Shown: positions 23,686-31,195 of the stretch, piece by piece
Layout: each line of letters starts with the position of its first letter
How positions within the stretch are numbered: the first letter of the stretch is position 1
Origin: Leucobacter chromiiresistens
Lineage (GTDB): Bacteria; Actinomycetota; Actinomycetes; Actinomycetales; Microbacteriaceae
Length of the DNA stretch: 34,941 nt
Assembly (NCBI RefSeq): GCF_001477055.1
Contig: NZ_LDRK01000027.1
Location: 1 to 34,941 of the forward strand
Direction: 5' to 3'
Notes under the pieces: generated by a model
What the model saw: the letters and a program-made list of their open reading frames with translations, nothing else
What the model was told of the DNA's origin: nothing
Database searches by the model: none
Translations under genes and position numbers: made by a program

Positions 23686-24879
23686 TCAGATCGGGAGCGG
23701 ATCCCGCACCGACGACGTCGGGCCGATGGGGCGGTGCGTGCGCTCGATGGCCTCCTCGACCAGCGCCCGCGCGCTCCGGCGGGTGCGCAGCGCGCGGCGC
23801 TGCCGCTCGGCACCGGTGCCGTTCGCGAAGACGTCGTCGATCATCGCCGTCACGAGGCCGAGGTCTCCCGAGGCGGCGAGGGCTGGGGCGATGTGGGCGA
23901 GCAGGGCGTCGACCGCCACGTCGGGGTCGCAGGGCTGCCCGAGGATCGGGTTCAGCAGCGGCCCCGTGACTCCGTGCCGGCTCGCCGACCACATCGCGAG
24001 GCGCAGCACGGGGGTGGGGAGCGGATCGGGGGAGAAGCCGGCGCGCCACTCGTGCGCCGCCGTGGTGACGAGGGCGCGGATGATGCCCGCGATCGCCACC
24101 GAGTGCGCGGCGTCGAGGCAGACGTCTGCGACGCGCACCTCGATGGTGGGGTAGCGGGCGCTCAGCCGCGCATCGAAGTAGATCATGCCGTCGTCGACGA
24201 GCACGTCGGTCGCGAGCAGCTCGTCGACGGCGCGGTGGTAGTTCGCGGGCGAGCCGAAGGTGTCGTACGGGCCCGCCGTCGGCCAGCGGCTCCACACCTG
24301 GTAGCGCTGACTGGCGTATCCGCTGTCGGCGCCGTTCCACATCGGCGAGTTCGCGCTGAGTGCGAGCACGAGCGGCAGCCAGGGGCGGATGCGGTCGAGC
24401 ACGGCCACGCCCTCGGTGTCGTCGGCGACCCCGACGTGCACGTGCAGGCCGCAGGTCAGCTGCTCGCGCATGAGGTTCTGGAAGCGGTCCTCCATGTCGG
24501 CGTACCGGCCGGCGACGGTGAGGTGCGTCGCTCCCGCAGTGGCGCTCGTGGCCATGGCGGCGGCGCGCAGCCCGAGCTGCTGCGCGGCGGCGTCGGCGAG
24601 CCTGCGGCCGGCGGCGACGCTCTGGGCGAGGTCGTCGAGCGTGGTGTGCGGGATCGAGATGACCTCCAGCTGCTCGCGCTTGCTCTCGCGCTCCAGGTGG
24701 GTGATCTGCGCGGCTTCGGGGACGAGCGCGGCGACGTCGGCCGACGCGGCGGCGGCGAGCACGAGTTCCACGGCCGGAGCGGGGCGGCCCGTGCGCGGAT
24801 CGACGAGCAGCAGCTCCTCCTCGACACCGACGGTGCGAAGGGCTTCGCGTTCGCGGTGATCCTCGGATGAGATACGCAT
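23686..24879 (-). CDS. ybdK: Carboxylate-amine ligase, YbdK/GCS2 family (glutamate-cysteine ligase-like)
   Basis: 397 residues from the ATG at 24877-24879, with AAGGAG upstream. The N-terminus has the family motif TVGVEEELLLVDPRTG (17-31), followed by HLERESKREQLEVIS, the metal/substrate motif QLTCGLHVHVGV, ALSANSPMWNG, and EVRVADVCLDAAHS. These are the landmarks of the GCS2/YbdK group, ATP-dependent ligases with weak glutamate-cysteine ligase activity in vitro and unclear natural substrate. Actinobacteria generally use mycothiol or ergothioneine rather than glutathione, so the annotation as glutamate-cysteine ligase should be treated with care. It stands apart from the crt operon behind that operon's terminator and has about 120 bp for its own promoter. 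Confidence 0.9.
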   Translation of the reverse strand: MRISSEDHREREALRTVGVEEELLLVDPRTGRPAPAVELVLAAAASADVAALVPEAAQITHLERESKREQLEVISIPHTTLDDLAQSVAAGRRLADAAAQQLGLRAAAMATSATAGATHLTVAGRYADMEDRFQNLMREQLTCGLHVHVGVADDTEGVAVLDRIRPWLPLVLALSANSPMWNGADSGYASQRYQVWSRWPTAGPYDTFGSPANYHRAVDELLATDVLVDDGMIYFDARLSARYPTIEVRVADVCLDAAHSVAIAGIIRALVTTAAHEWRAGFSPDPLPTPVLRLAMWSASRHGVTGPLLNPILGQPCDPDVAVDALLAHIAPALAASGDLGLVTAMIDDVFANGTGAERQRRALRTRRSARALVEEAIERTHRPIGPTSSVRDPLPI

Positions 24880-25003
24880 GCCATTCTCCTTCTGAACTGC
24901 CGCGGCAGGGAGACCCCGCAGAGCGGCTCCTGCATGCATCAGCGTACGAGGGCGCGCCGAGAAGCGATAAGCCCTTGACGAAACGTTCGGCGTGGTGCAC
25001 GCG

Positions 25004-25033
25004 CGCTCAGCGCTGCGCGGGCAGCGCTGAGCG
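25004..25033 (-). terminator. Terminator hairpin of the carotenoid operon
   Basis: CGCTCAGCGCTGC at 25004-25016 is the exact complement of 25021-25033, with a four-base loop. It begins 28 bases after the crtEb stop codon on the minus strand and marks the end of the six-gene crt operon. Confidence 0.8.
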
Positions 25034-25061
25034 GGCGACGCGCGCGGAGCGGCTGAGCAGG

Positions 25062-25958
25062 TTACGCGGTGCGCAGCCACCAGCCGATCAGGATCATGGT
25101 GACGGCGGCTCCCGACGCGTAGTTCAGCCAGATGAAGCGCCGCCAGGCGCGGTTCGTGCGCCCCGAGTCGGCATCGGAGACACGGGCGTAGGGGGCGCAG
25201 TTGACGAGGTACGGAATCGCGACGGCGGCGGCGAGCGACCCGGGGAACGGGGTGAACAGCATGAGCACCCCGGCGAGCGCCCAGAGCGCGAGGGCGAGGC
25301 GCACGGTCGAGGCGGCGCCGAGCACGGTCGCGATGGAGCCGATGCGGGCCTCGCGATCCGGGATCACGTCCTGCACCGCTCCGAAGGCGTGGGCCGCCAT
25401 GCCCCAGCAGAAGAAGGCGATCAGGATCAGCCAGAGCTCGGGGGTGAACTGCGCGCCCGCCGCCGTGAGGCCGACGATCGCGGGGCTCACGAAGTGGGTG
25501 CTCGACGTCGCGGAGTCGAGGAAGGGGCGCTCCTTGAAGCGCAGCACGGGTGCCGAGTAGGCGACGACCGCGAAGGTGCTCACGGCGAGGGCGAACCACG
25601 AGCCGGGCCCGCCCGCGATGGCGAGCACGACGAGGAAGGGCGCGTTCGTGAGTACCGCGAGCCAGAGCATGGGACGGTGGTACTTCGGGGCGAGCAGCGC
25701 GCCCTCGATGCCGCCCTTGCGCGGATTGTTGATGTCGGAGGCGTAGTCGAAGACGTCGTTGATGCCGTACATGGCGAGGTTGTACGGGATCAGGTAGTAG
25801 AGCGCGCCGACGATGAGCAGCCAGTCGACCTCGCGCGTGGTCAGCAGCATCGCCGCGGCGAACGGGTAGGCCGTGTTGATCCAGCTCACCGGCCGCGAGG
25901 CGACGAACGCTTCGCGCAGCAGATGGGCGTTCCAGCCGGAGTGCTCACGCGTGCGCAT
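25062..25958 (-). CDS. crtEb: Lycopene elongase / UbiA-type prenyltransferase
   Basis: 298 residues with eight or so membrane helices. The first prenyl-diphosphate motif is NDVFDYASD (67-75) followed by INNPRKGG, and the second is DVIPDREARIGS in the middle of the protein; both are as in the CrtEb/LbtBC group. The enzyme adds C5 units (dimethylallyl) to the ends of lycopene, producing flavuxanthin-type C50 carotenoids in the membrane. Its start overlaps the end of crtYf by 14 bp. Placement as last gene after crtYe-crtYf matches the Corynebacterium glutamicum decaprenoxanthin operon. Confidence 0.93.
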   Translation of the reverse strand: MRTREHSGWNAHLLREAFVASRPVSWINTAYPFAAAMLLTTREVDWLLIVGALYYLIPYNLAMYGINDVFDYASDINNPRKGGIEGALLAPKYHRPMLWLAVLTNAPFLVVLAIAGGPGSWFALAVSTFAVVAYSAPVLRFKERPFLDSATSSTHFVSPAIVGLTAAGAQFTPELWLILIAFFCWGMAAHAFGAVQDVIPDREARIGSIATVLGAASTVRLALALWALAGVLMLFTPFPGSLAAAVAIPYLVNCAPYARVSDADSGRTNRAWRRFIWLNYASGAAVTMILIGWWLRTA

Positions 25959-26304
25959 CTGGGGCGTCCTCTCGCGGGTTCGGGGCGCCGACTCGGGGTC
26001 GCCGCGCGGTCAGGCGGGTCCACAGCGCCGGGGCGAGGAGCGCCGCGGCGACGGGGTAGCTGAAGTCTTCCACGGGCACGAGCCCGACGGTCGGCCCGAG
26101 GGTGTGCCCGTGGCCGTACGAGAACAGGTCGGCGGCGATCATCAGGGAGTCGAAGACGGCGGTGAGGATCGCGAGCACGACGATGGCGATGCCGGTCGCG
26201 GCCCACTGGCGCCGGGCGAGGTGCGGGTCGCGCCACGGGGTGAGCGCGAGCGCGCCGATGAGTGCCGCCGAGAGGAACGGGATGCTGATGAGGAGGTAGG
26301 TCAT
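25945..26304 (-). CDS. crtYf: C50 carotenoid cyclase subunit (CrtYf type)
   Basis: 119 residues from the ATG at 26302-26304. Three hydrophobic helices are visible (MTYLLISIPFLSAALIGALA, IAIVVLAILTAVFDSLMI, FSYPVAAALLAPALW), together with the family segment DLFSYGHGHTLG and PVEDFSYP. It is the second half of the small heterodimeric lycopene-type cyclases that close the rings of C50 carotenoids. Its ATG overlaps the crtYe stop (ATGA), which ensures paired synthesis. Whether the rings are epsilon (decaprenoxanthin, CrtYe/f) or gamma (sarcinaxanthin, CrtYg/h) cannot be fixed by eye; gene order favours the former. Confidence 0.88.
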   Translation of the reverse strand: MTYLLISIPFLSAALIGALALTPWRDPHLARRQWAATGIAIVVLAILTAVFDSLMIAADLFSYGHGHTLGPTVGLVPVEDFSYPVAAALLAPALWTRLTARRPRVGAPNPREDAPDAHA

Positions 26305-26648
26305 CGCCCCTCCGCCGCCGCGCCGCGCCGCGCCGCACGCCGTTCGAGGAGGCGCACCGCGCCCGTGAAGATCACCATCGTGCACAGCACGAGGAAGGCG
26401 AGGAAGACCGGCTCCTCGATGGGCAGCTCGTGCGCGATGAGGATGCCGGTCATGCCCGCGCTCGCGCCCATCTCGAAGACCCCGGTCATGATCCCGACGA
26501 GATCCCAGGCGAGGAGGAAGAGCACGCCCCCGACGGTCACCACCGCTGCCGCCCGCCAGTCGCGCCAGAAGAAGAGCCGGAATCGGGCGTCGAGCAGCAG
26601 CATGCACCCGCTCGCACCCAGCAGGCACGCGAGGTAGACGACGGCCAT
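26301..26648 (-). CDS. crtYe: C50 carotenoid cyclase subunit (CrtYe type)
   Basis: 115 residues with three hydrophobic helices and the cyclase signature ELPIEEPVF (74-82). This is the Pro-x-Glu-Glu-Pro type motif conserved in the small bacterial lycopene cyclases and thought to hold the catalytic acid. The basic C-terminus (RRAARRG) ends at the overlap with crtYf. Only one base separates its ATG from the crtI stop codon. It works with CrtYf as a membrane heterodimer to cyclise the C50 precursor. Confidence 0.88.
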   Translation of the reverse strand: MAVVYLACLLGASGCMLLLDARFRLFFWRDWRAAAVVTVGGVLFLLAWDLVGIMTGVFEMGASAGMTGILIAHELPIEEPVFLAFLVLCTMVIFTGAVRLLERRAARRGAAAEGR

Positions 26649-26649
26649 C

Positions 26650-28428
26650 TCAGCCCCGCTCGGGAGTCGGGGCCGCCGCCGGCGTCGGCAGCGGGCCCGG
26701 GGAGTGATCGCCGCGGATGCGCTTCAGCACCAGCTCCGCGCTGATGAGGCACATCGGGATGCCCACCCCGGGCGCGGTGGTCGCACCGGCGTAGTAGAGG
26801 TTGTCGACGCGCTTCGACCGGTTCTGCGCGCGGAACAGCGCACTCTGCCGCAGCACGTGCGCCGGCCCCAGCATCCCGCCGCTCCACGAGTGGTAGTCGT
26901 CGGCGAAATCGCGGGGGCCGATCGTCTCGCGCACCACGATCCGCTCGCGCAAATCGGGGATGCCGGCCCAGTCGCTGATCTGGTCGATCGCCGCATCGGC
27001 GACGCGCTCGACCTCGGCATCGCCGCCTCCGTCCGCCCCGCCGCGTCCGATGCCGGTGTCGGCCGGCACGGGCACGAGCACGAAGAGGTTCTCGTGATCG
27101 CTCGGCGCGACGCCCGGGTCGGTCTCGCTCGGCTTGCAGACGTACGACGACGCGGGGTCGGGAATGCGCCGGGGCTCGTCGAAGATGTCGGAGAAGTTGC
27201 GATCCCAGTCGCGCGTGAAGAAGAGCGAGTGGTGGGGCAGCTCGGGCAGCGCACCGCGCACGCCGAGCAGCACGAGCACGGCGCCGGGGCCGCTGATCTG
27301 CTTCGACCACCAGCTCTCGGGGTAGTTGCGGGCCGCTTCGGGCAGCAGCCGCGTCTCCGTGTGGTGCAGGTCCGCGGTCGACACGACGATGTCGGCGGGC
27401 AGCCGGTGGCGCTCGCCGTCGGCGCCCCGCCAGCGCACGGCGCGCGCCGTCGACGAGAAGCCGGCCCCGCGGTCGGCGACGGGCCGCTCGGAGCGCGGCG
27501 ATCCGGCGCCCACCTCGATCTCGGTGACGTCGGCGTCGAGCACGATGCGCGCGCCCGCCTGCTCGGCGAGCGCGGCGAGGCGGTCGACGAGGGCGGCGAA
27601 CCCGCCCATCGGGTACCGCACGCCGTCGTCGAGGTCGAGAGCGCTCATCAGGTGGTACATGGCCGGCGCGTCCTTCGGGTTCGTGCCGAGGAAGACCGCG
27701 GGGTAGCCGAGCACCTGGCGCAGCACGGGGTGGCGGAAGCGCTGTGCGACGAAGGATCGCAGGGAGGTGCCGAGCAGCCGCGCCAGGCGGGGCAGTTCGC
27801 GCAGCACGGGGCCGACGGCGAGCGCGCGCAGGCGCGTGAAGGGGTTGTAGAGGAAGTAGCGCTCCGCCATCTCCGTCGTCTCGGCGGCCGAGTCGAGGTA
27901 GGCGTCGAAGGCGGGCCCGCTCTGCGGCTCCAGGCGCTCGAACACCGCGCGCGCGGCGGCGCGGCCCGCGGGAATGGTGACGGGCTCGGGCGGAGCCTGG
28001 CCGGGGGCGGGTTCGCTGAAGACGCGGTAGCCCGGATCGAGCAGGCGCAGATCGAGCTGCTCCTCCGTCGAAGTGCCGAGCAGCTCGAAGAAGTGGTCGA
28101 AGACGCCGGGCATGAGGTACCACGACGGGCCGGTGTCGAAGCGGAAGCCGTCGCGGGCGAGCGAGCCGGCGCGGCCGCCGACACGGCTTCCCCGTTCGAG
28201 CACGGTCACGTCGTGCCCCTCCCGTGCCAGGAGCGCCGCCGTCGCGAGTCCGGCGATGCCGGCTCCCACGATGACGGTGCGCGTCGAGCCGTCTCGCCGA
28301 GGGGTGCGGCGTGCGTCGTTCATCGGTGCCTCGCTCATCGGTGCCTCGTTCATCCGTGCCTCGCCGGTCGGCGCGTCGCTGGTCGGTGCGTCGCTGGTCG
28401 GTGCGTCGCTGGTCGGTGCGTCGCTCAT
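26650..28428 (-). CDS. crtI: Phytoene desaturase with repeat-bearing N-terminal extension
   Basis: 592 residues. The FAD-binding Rossmann motif is VIVGAGIAGLATAALLAREG (about 52-71), followed by LERGSRVGGRAGS and DTGPSWYLMPGVF; the C-terminus has the carotenoid-desaturase signature NLYYAGATTAPGVGIPMCL. It converts phytoene to lycopene in four desaturation steps at the membrane. The first about 40 residues before the Rossmann fold are unusual: four exact Ser-Asp-Ala-Pro-Thr units, then four looser five-residue units. The start at 28428 is supported by a four-base overlap (ATGA) with the crtB stop. Internal Met codons at 26, 31 and 36 offer alternative starts. A typical CrtI is about 510-550 residues, so the extension accounts for most of the excess. 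Confidence 0.94.
   Translation of the reverse strand: MSDAPTSDAPTSDAPTSDAPTGEARMNEAPMSEAPMNDARRTPRRDGSTRTVIVGAGIAGLATAALLAREGHDVTVLERGSRVGGRAGSLARDGFRFDTGPSWYLMPGVFDHFFELLGTSTEEQLDLRLLDPGYRVFSEPAPGQAPPEPVTIPAGRAAARAVFERLEPQSGPAFDAYLDSAAETTEMAERYFLYNPFTRLRALAVGPVLRELPRLARLLGTSLRSFVAQRFRHPVLRQVLGYPAVFLGTNPKDAPAMYHLMSALDLDDGVRYPMGGFAALVDRLAALAEQAGARIVLDADVTEIEVGAGSPRSERPVADRGAGFSSTARAVRWRGADGERHRLPADIVVSTADLHHTETRLLPEAARNYPESWWSKQISGPGAVLVLLGVRGALPELPHHSLFFTRDWDRNFSDIFDEPRRIPDPASSYVCKPSETDPGVAPSDHENLFVLVPVPADTGIGRGGADGGGDAEVERVADAAIDQISDWAGIPDLRERIVVRETIGPRDFADDYHSWSGGMLGPAHVLRQSALFRAQNRSKRVDNLYYAGATTAPGVGIPMCLISAELVLKRIRGDHSPGPLPTPAAAPTPERG
28311..28425. repeat. 15-bp tandem repeat at the start of crtI
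   Basis: The plus-strand unit GTCGCTGGTCGGTGC repeats with almost no change over 28366-28425 and encodes Ser-Asp-Ala-Pro-Thr on the minus strand. Degenerate 15-base units continue to about 28311. Because the unit is a multiple of three, copy changes keep the frame. Confidence 0.85.
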
Positions 28429-29336
28429 CGTGTCTCCGCCGCGGTGCGGGCGACGGATCGCGCGATGATCCCGGCCTTCCGCCAGTCGGGCACGCGCACC
28501 CTGCGAGCGTACAAGTCGTCGACGGTCGTGCGCGAGATGCGACGGCTCAGCTCGGCGAAGAGGTTCAGCGCGCAGCGCACGGCCGCGCGCGCGTCTTTCG
28601 GCAGCAGCGGGAGCACGGCGCGCGCGTCGGCGAGCTCCGCCTCGATGCGCCGCACCCAGTCGATGCGGTCGGCGTCGGTGAGCCGCTCCTGCGTGCCGAG
28701 GTAGTTGCGGCCGAGGCGATCCGTGTCATCGGCGAGGTCGCGCAGGAAGTTGACGTTCTGGAACGCCGCGCCGAGACTGCGGGCGCCGCGTTCGAGGCGG
28801 TGCTGCTCGAGGGCGTCGAGCGAGCGGTGCCGGGTGAAGATGCGCAGGCACATGAGCCCCACCACTTCGGCCGATCCGTAGACGTAGGCCCCGTGCTGCT
28901 CGGCATCGAACCCGCGCAGTCCGGCGCTGTCGGCGTCGCTCCCGCTCGCATCGGGCGCCGGCAGGTCCGCGCGCATCGACGCGAAGAAGGGATCGATGAG
29001 CGTCGCGTCGATGCGGGCGGCGCGCGCCGTCTGCGCGAAGGCGTGCACGATGAGGTCGCTCGAGTAGCCGGAGCGGATGGCTCGCGCGACCTCCGCCTCG
29101 AGTCGTTCGAGGGCGTCCGCCTGCTCTGCCGGGGTGAGCCCCGCGCCCTCGGTGACGCCGTCGACCAGCTCGTCGGCGACGCGCACCAGCGCGTAGACGT
29201 TGCGCACGTGCCCCCGGTGGCGCCTGCCGAGCAGTCGTGTGGCGGCGCCGAAGGAGGTCGAGTAGCTGCGGATCACGACCGCCGAGGCGCGCATGGCCGA
29301 GCGCGAGTAGCGGTCGAGGGGGGAGCGGGCCCTCAC
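28425..29336 (-). CDS. crtB: Phytoene synthase
   Basis: 303 residues from a GTG at 29334-29336 that overlaps the crtE stop codon (GTGA); the open frame continues further upstream only as the shadow of crtE. The first Asp-rich motif is ADELVDG with Asp55 and Asp59, and the second is RDLADDTDRLGRNYL. Between them lies YVYGSAEVVGLMCLRIF, typical of squalene/phytoene synthases. The enzyme condenses two geranylgeranyl diphosphates to phytoene at the membrane surface. The stop overlaps the crtI ATG, so crtE, crtB and crtI are all translationally coupled. The two Asp-rich motifs are intact, so the enzyme is expected to be active. Confidence 0.93.
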   Translation of the reverse strand: MRARSPLDRYSRSAMRASAVVIRSYSTSFGAATRLLGRRHRGHVRNVYALVRVADELVDGVTEGAGLTPAEQADALERLEAEVARAIRSGYSSDLIVHAFAQTARAARIDATLIDPFFASMRADLPAPDASGSDADSAGLRGFDAEQHGAYVYGSAEVVGLMCLRIFTRHRSLDALEQHRLERGARSLGAAFQNVNFLRDLADDTDRLGRNYLGTQERLTDADRIDWVRRIEAELADARAVLPLLPKDARAAVRCALNLFAELSRRISRTTVDDLYARRVRVPDWRKAGIIARSVARTAAETR

Positions 29337-30469
29337 GAGCGGCGCCCGTCGAGGCGGTCGGCGAGCGCGACGAGGGTGTCGCGCGCGGCGTCGGGGAGCC
29401 CGGAGGCGGGGTCGGCGAGCGTCTCGTGGAGGGCGCGCATCTGGTCGTCGATGAGCCCGTGCACGAACGCCTCCGCGCCGCAGTCGCGCAGCAGTCCGCG
29501 CATCCGCTCCCCCTCGGTGCTGGTGAGCGAGCCGGTGCCGAACGCGGGCTCGATCTCGGGCCACGCGCTCGTCATCCGCGCCGCCGAGATCACGGCGGTC
29601 TCCTTGCCCTCGCGCAGATCCGAGAACGCGTCCTTGCCGTGGGCCGCGGGGTCGCCGAAGGTCGAGAGCAGGTCGTCCTGCAGCTGGAAGGCGAGGCCGA
29701 GGTGGGCGCCCGCGGTCGCGAGCGCGCTCTCGGCGGCGGGGGAGGCGGCGCCCGCCAGGATCGCGGCGGCGCGGAGGGGCAGCTCGAACGTGTACGTCGC
29801 GGTCTTGAGGCGGCACATCTCGAGCACGGTGGCGGTGTCGGCCACCACAGCGCCGTCCTCCAGCCCGATGTCGAGCTGCTCGCCGACCACCGACTCGGTG
29901 ATCGCGTGCGCGAGCAGATCGAGCAGGCGGGTGCGCAGGTCGGGGGCCGCGTCGACGCGGGCGAAGATCTGGTGCACCTCGGCGAGCAGGAGGTCGCCCA
30001 TGAGGATGCCGCAGCTGCGCGCCCAGTGGAGGCGCTCCGGCGTGGGCGCCGCGTCGGTCTGCTCGTCGTGCGCGAGCAGACCGACGAGGTTCAGCGAGCC
30101 GCGGCGGGTCAGGTCGCCGTCGAACACGTCGTCGTGCAGCAGGAACGAGGCGTGCAGCAGTTCGATGGCGGCCGCGATCTCGATGGCTGAATCGGGCACG
30201 GCGTCGTCGCTGAGCGCGGCGAGCATGTCGAGCATCAGGCGGGGCCTGATGCGCTTGCCGCCGGCCACGCGCTCGCCGCAGATCTTCCAGAGCTGCGCGA
30301 AGACCGGGTGGTACGCCTCCGCGGCGCGCGTGCGATGGTCGAAGGCCGCGGAGATCGCGAGGGAGACGCGTTCCGCCGCGTCGGGCGGCGCCTGGGTGCC
30401 GGGTGTCGGGCTCTTCTCGCGCAGCTCGTCCACGTTGTCCCCGCTCGTGTAGAAATCTTGATTACTCAC
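29333..30469 (-). CDS. crtE: Geranylgeranyl diphosphate synthase
   Basis: 378 residues from a GTG at 30467-30469. A TTG five codons upstream and a GTG 12 codons downstream are alternatives, and none has a good ribosome site. Family motifs: GGKRIRPRL, the first Asp-rich motif LLHDDVFDGDLTRRG, and the second QLQDDLLSTFGD, with KTATYTFELPL between. The first motif has the short Asp-Asp-x2-Asp spacing plus Asp, as in GGPP synthases. It supplies the C20 precursor for phytoene synthase. It is the first gene of the crt operon and faces the MarR-type regulator. The start lies inside a candidate operator, so a regulator bound there would cover the translation start region too. Confidence 0.92.
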   Translation of the reverse strand: MSNQDFYTSGDNVDELREKSPTPGTQAPPDAAERVSLAISAAFDHRTRAAEAYHPVFAQLWKICGERVAGGKRIRPRLMLDMLAALSDDAVPDSAIEIAAAIELLHASFLLHDDVFDGDLTRRGSLNLVGLLAHDEQTDAAPTPERLHWARSCGILMGDLLLAEVHQIFARVDAAPDLRTRLLDLLAHAITESVVGEQLDIGLEDGAVVADTATVLEMCRLKTATYTFELPLRAAAILAGAASPAAESALATAGAHLGLAFQLQDDLLSTFGDPAAHGKDAFSDLREGKETAVISAARMTSAWPEIEPAFGTGSLTSTEGERMRGLLRDCGAEAFVHGLIDDQMRALHETLADPASGLPDAARDTLVALADRLDGRRS

Positions 30470-30484
30470 CTGGAAAGTGATCAA
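30458..30484. promoter_or_regulatory. Inverted repeat, candidate CrtR operator
   Basis: TTGATTACT (30458-30466) and AGTGATCAA (30476-30484) match in eight of nine positions when one is reverse-complemented, with nine bases between. The repeat covers the crtE start region and lies just upstream of the divergent MarR-family gene. A repressor bound here could block crtE transcription. In C. glutamicum CrtR, a MarR protein encoded divergently from crtE, represses the crt operon and responds to GGPP. Confidence 0.55.
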
Positions 30485-30490
30485 CTTCAG

Positions 30491-30499
30491 GATAATATT
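30491..30499. promoter_or_regulatory. Overlapping divergent -10 elements of crtR and crtE
   Basis: GATAATATT is a sharply AT-rich island in GC-rich surroundings. Read on the plus strand, GATAAT (30491-30496) would place transcription start at about 30503-30505, right at the regulator's GTG, suggesting a leaderless transcript. Read on the minus strand, TATTAT (30497 to 30492) would start a crtE transcript near 30485. The two promoters would therefore overlap. No strong -35 is visible on the plus strand; a CTTGTT lies upstream on the minus strand. Confidence 0.5.
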
Positions 30500-30504
30500 C
30501 TGCT

Positions 30505-31140
30505 GTGACGAAAAACAAGCGGGGTGGGGAGACCGACGTGTCGGCGGTGCCCGCCGACCCCTCGGCGCTGTACCGCCTCGACCACTCGGACCCGAGATCC
30601 GAGCTCGTCGACCGCTCCGGCCTCTCAGACGCCGAACTGCGGCAGATCGCCCGCCTCATGGAGGCGCTGAGAGCGCTGCGCGAGGCCGAGGAGCGCCTCT
30701 CGGAGGCATCGCTCAAGTACATGCGGCTCAGCAGCGTCGACATGCGCGCGCTGCACTTCCTCATCGTCGCCGGCAACACCGACGTACTGCCCACCCCCGG
30801 CGCCATCGCCGCGCACCTCGGCATCTCGAGCGCGTCGACCACGAAGCTGCTCGACCGGCTCGAGCGCGGCGGCCACATCTCGCGCGAACGGCACCCCGAC
30901 GACCGTCGGGCTCTCGTGATCCGCATCACCCCCGACACGCACGACGCCGCCATGCGCACCGTCGGCCAGCAGCAGGCGAACCGCTTCAACGCCGCCGCGC
31001 GCCTCGCCCCGCACGAGCGCGAGATCGTCGAGCGCTTCCTGCGCGACATGACCGCCGAGATCGACGTCAGCGAGCTCGCCTGGGCGCAGACGGAAGGGGC
31101 CTCCGCCCACGACGACGCGGAGGGCGCCGCATCCCGATGA
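30505..31140 (+). CDS. crtR: MarR family regulator, CrtR-like
   Basis: 211 residues from a GTG at 30505. A second GTG at 30538 has a GGGGA site upstream and would give 200 residues. The winged helix-turn-helix is clear: MRALHFLIVAGN, TPGAIAAHLGISSASTTKLL, then the wing RERHPDDRRALVIRIT, the most conserved MarR segment. A long first helix and an acidic C-terminal tail flank it. Its position divergent from crtE matches crtR of C. glutamicum, whose product represses carotenoid genes and is released by GGPP and related prenyl diphosphates. The likely operator lies between the two genes. Gene name is by position and family, not by measured function. Confidence 0.85.
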   Translation: MTKNKRGGETDVSAVPADPSALYRLDHSDPRSELVDRSGLSDAELRQIARLMEALRALREAEERLSEASLKYMRLSSVDMRALHFLIVAGNTDVLPTPGAIAAHLGISSASTTKLLDRLERGGHISRERHPDDRRALVIRITPDTHDAAMRTVGQQQANRFNAAARLAPHEREIVERFLRDMTAEIDVSELAWAQTEGASAHDDAEGAASR

Positions 31141-31156
31141 TGCGGCGCCCTCCGCG
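31116..31156. terminator. Bidirectional 18-bp terminator between crtR and the zinc operon
   Basis: CGCGGAGGGCGCCGCATC at 31116-31133 pairs perfectly with 31139-31156 across a five-base loop. The 5' arm and loop encode the last codons and stop of the MarR-family gene. Being symmetric, it can end both the plus-strand crtR transcript and the minus-strand zinc operon. Confidence 0.8.
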
Positions 31157-31193
31157 GCGGGCACCGGAGCCTGCGCGCGGCACCGGTGCCCGC
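31157..31193 (-). terminator. Second hairpin at the end of the zinc operon
   Basis: GCGGGCACCGG at 31157-31167 pairs with CCGGTGCCCGC at 31183-31193 with a 15-base loop. It lies immediately beyond the stop codon of the AztD-like gene and directly beside the larger hairpin. It probably adds to termination of the minus-strand operon. Confidence 0.6.
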
Positions 31194-31195
31194 GC

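Noticed and set aside
28311-28425. Possible CRISPR or short repeat array
   Set aside because: Units are 15 bases without spacers and keep the crtI reading frame, so it is a coding repeat.
26704-28704. Plus-strand open frame of 666 codons opposite crtI and crtB
   Set aside because: Mirror of the well-supported carotenoid genes; no recognisable domain.
28311-30452. Plus-strand open frame of 713 codons opposite crtB and crtE
   Set aside because: Antisense shadow; the minus strand encodes intact Asp-rich motif enzymes.
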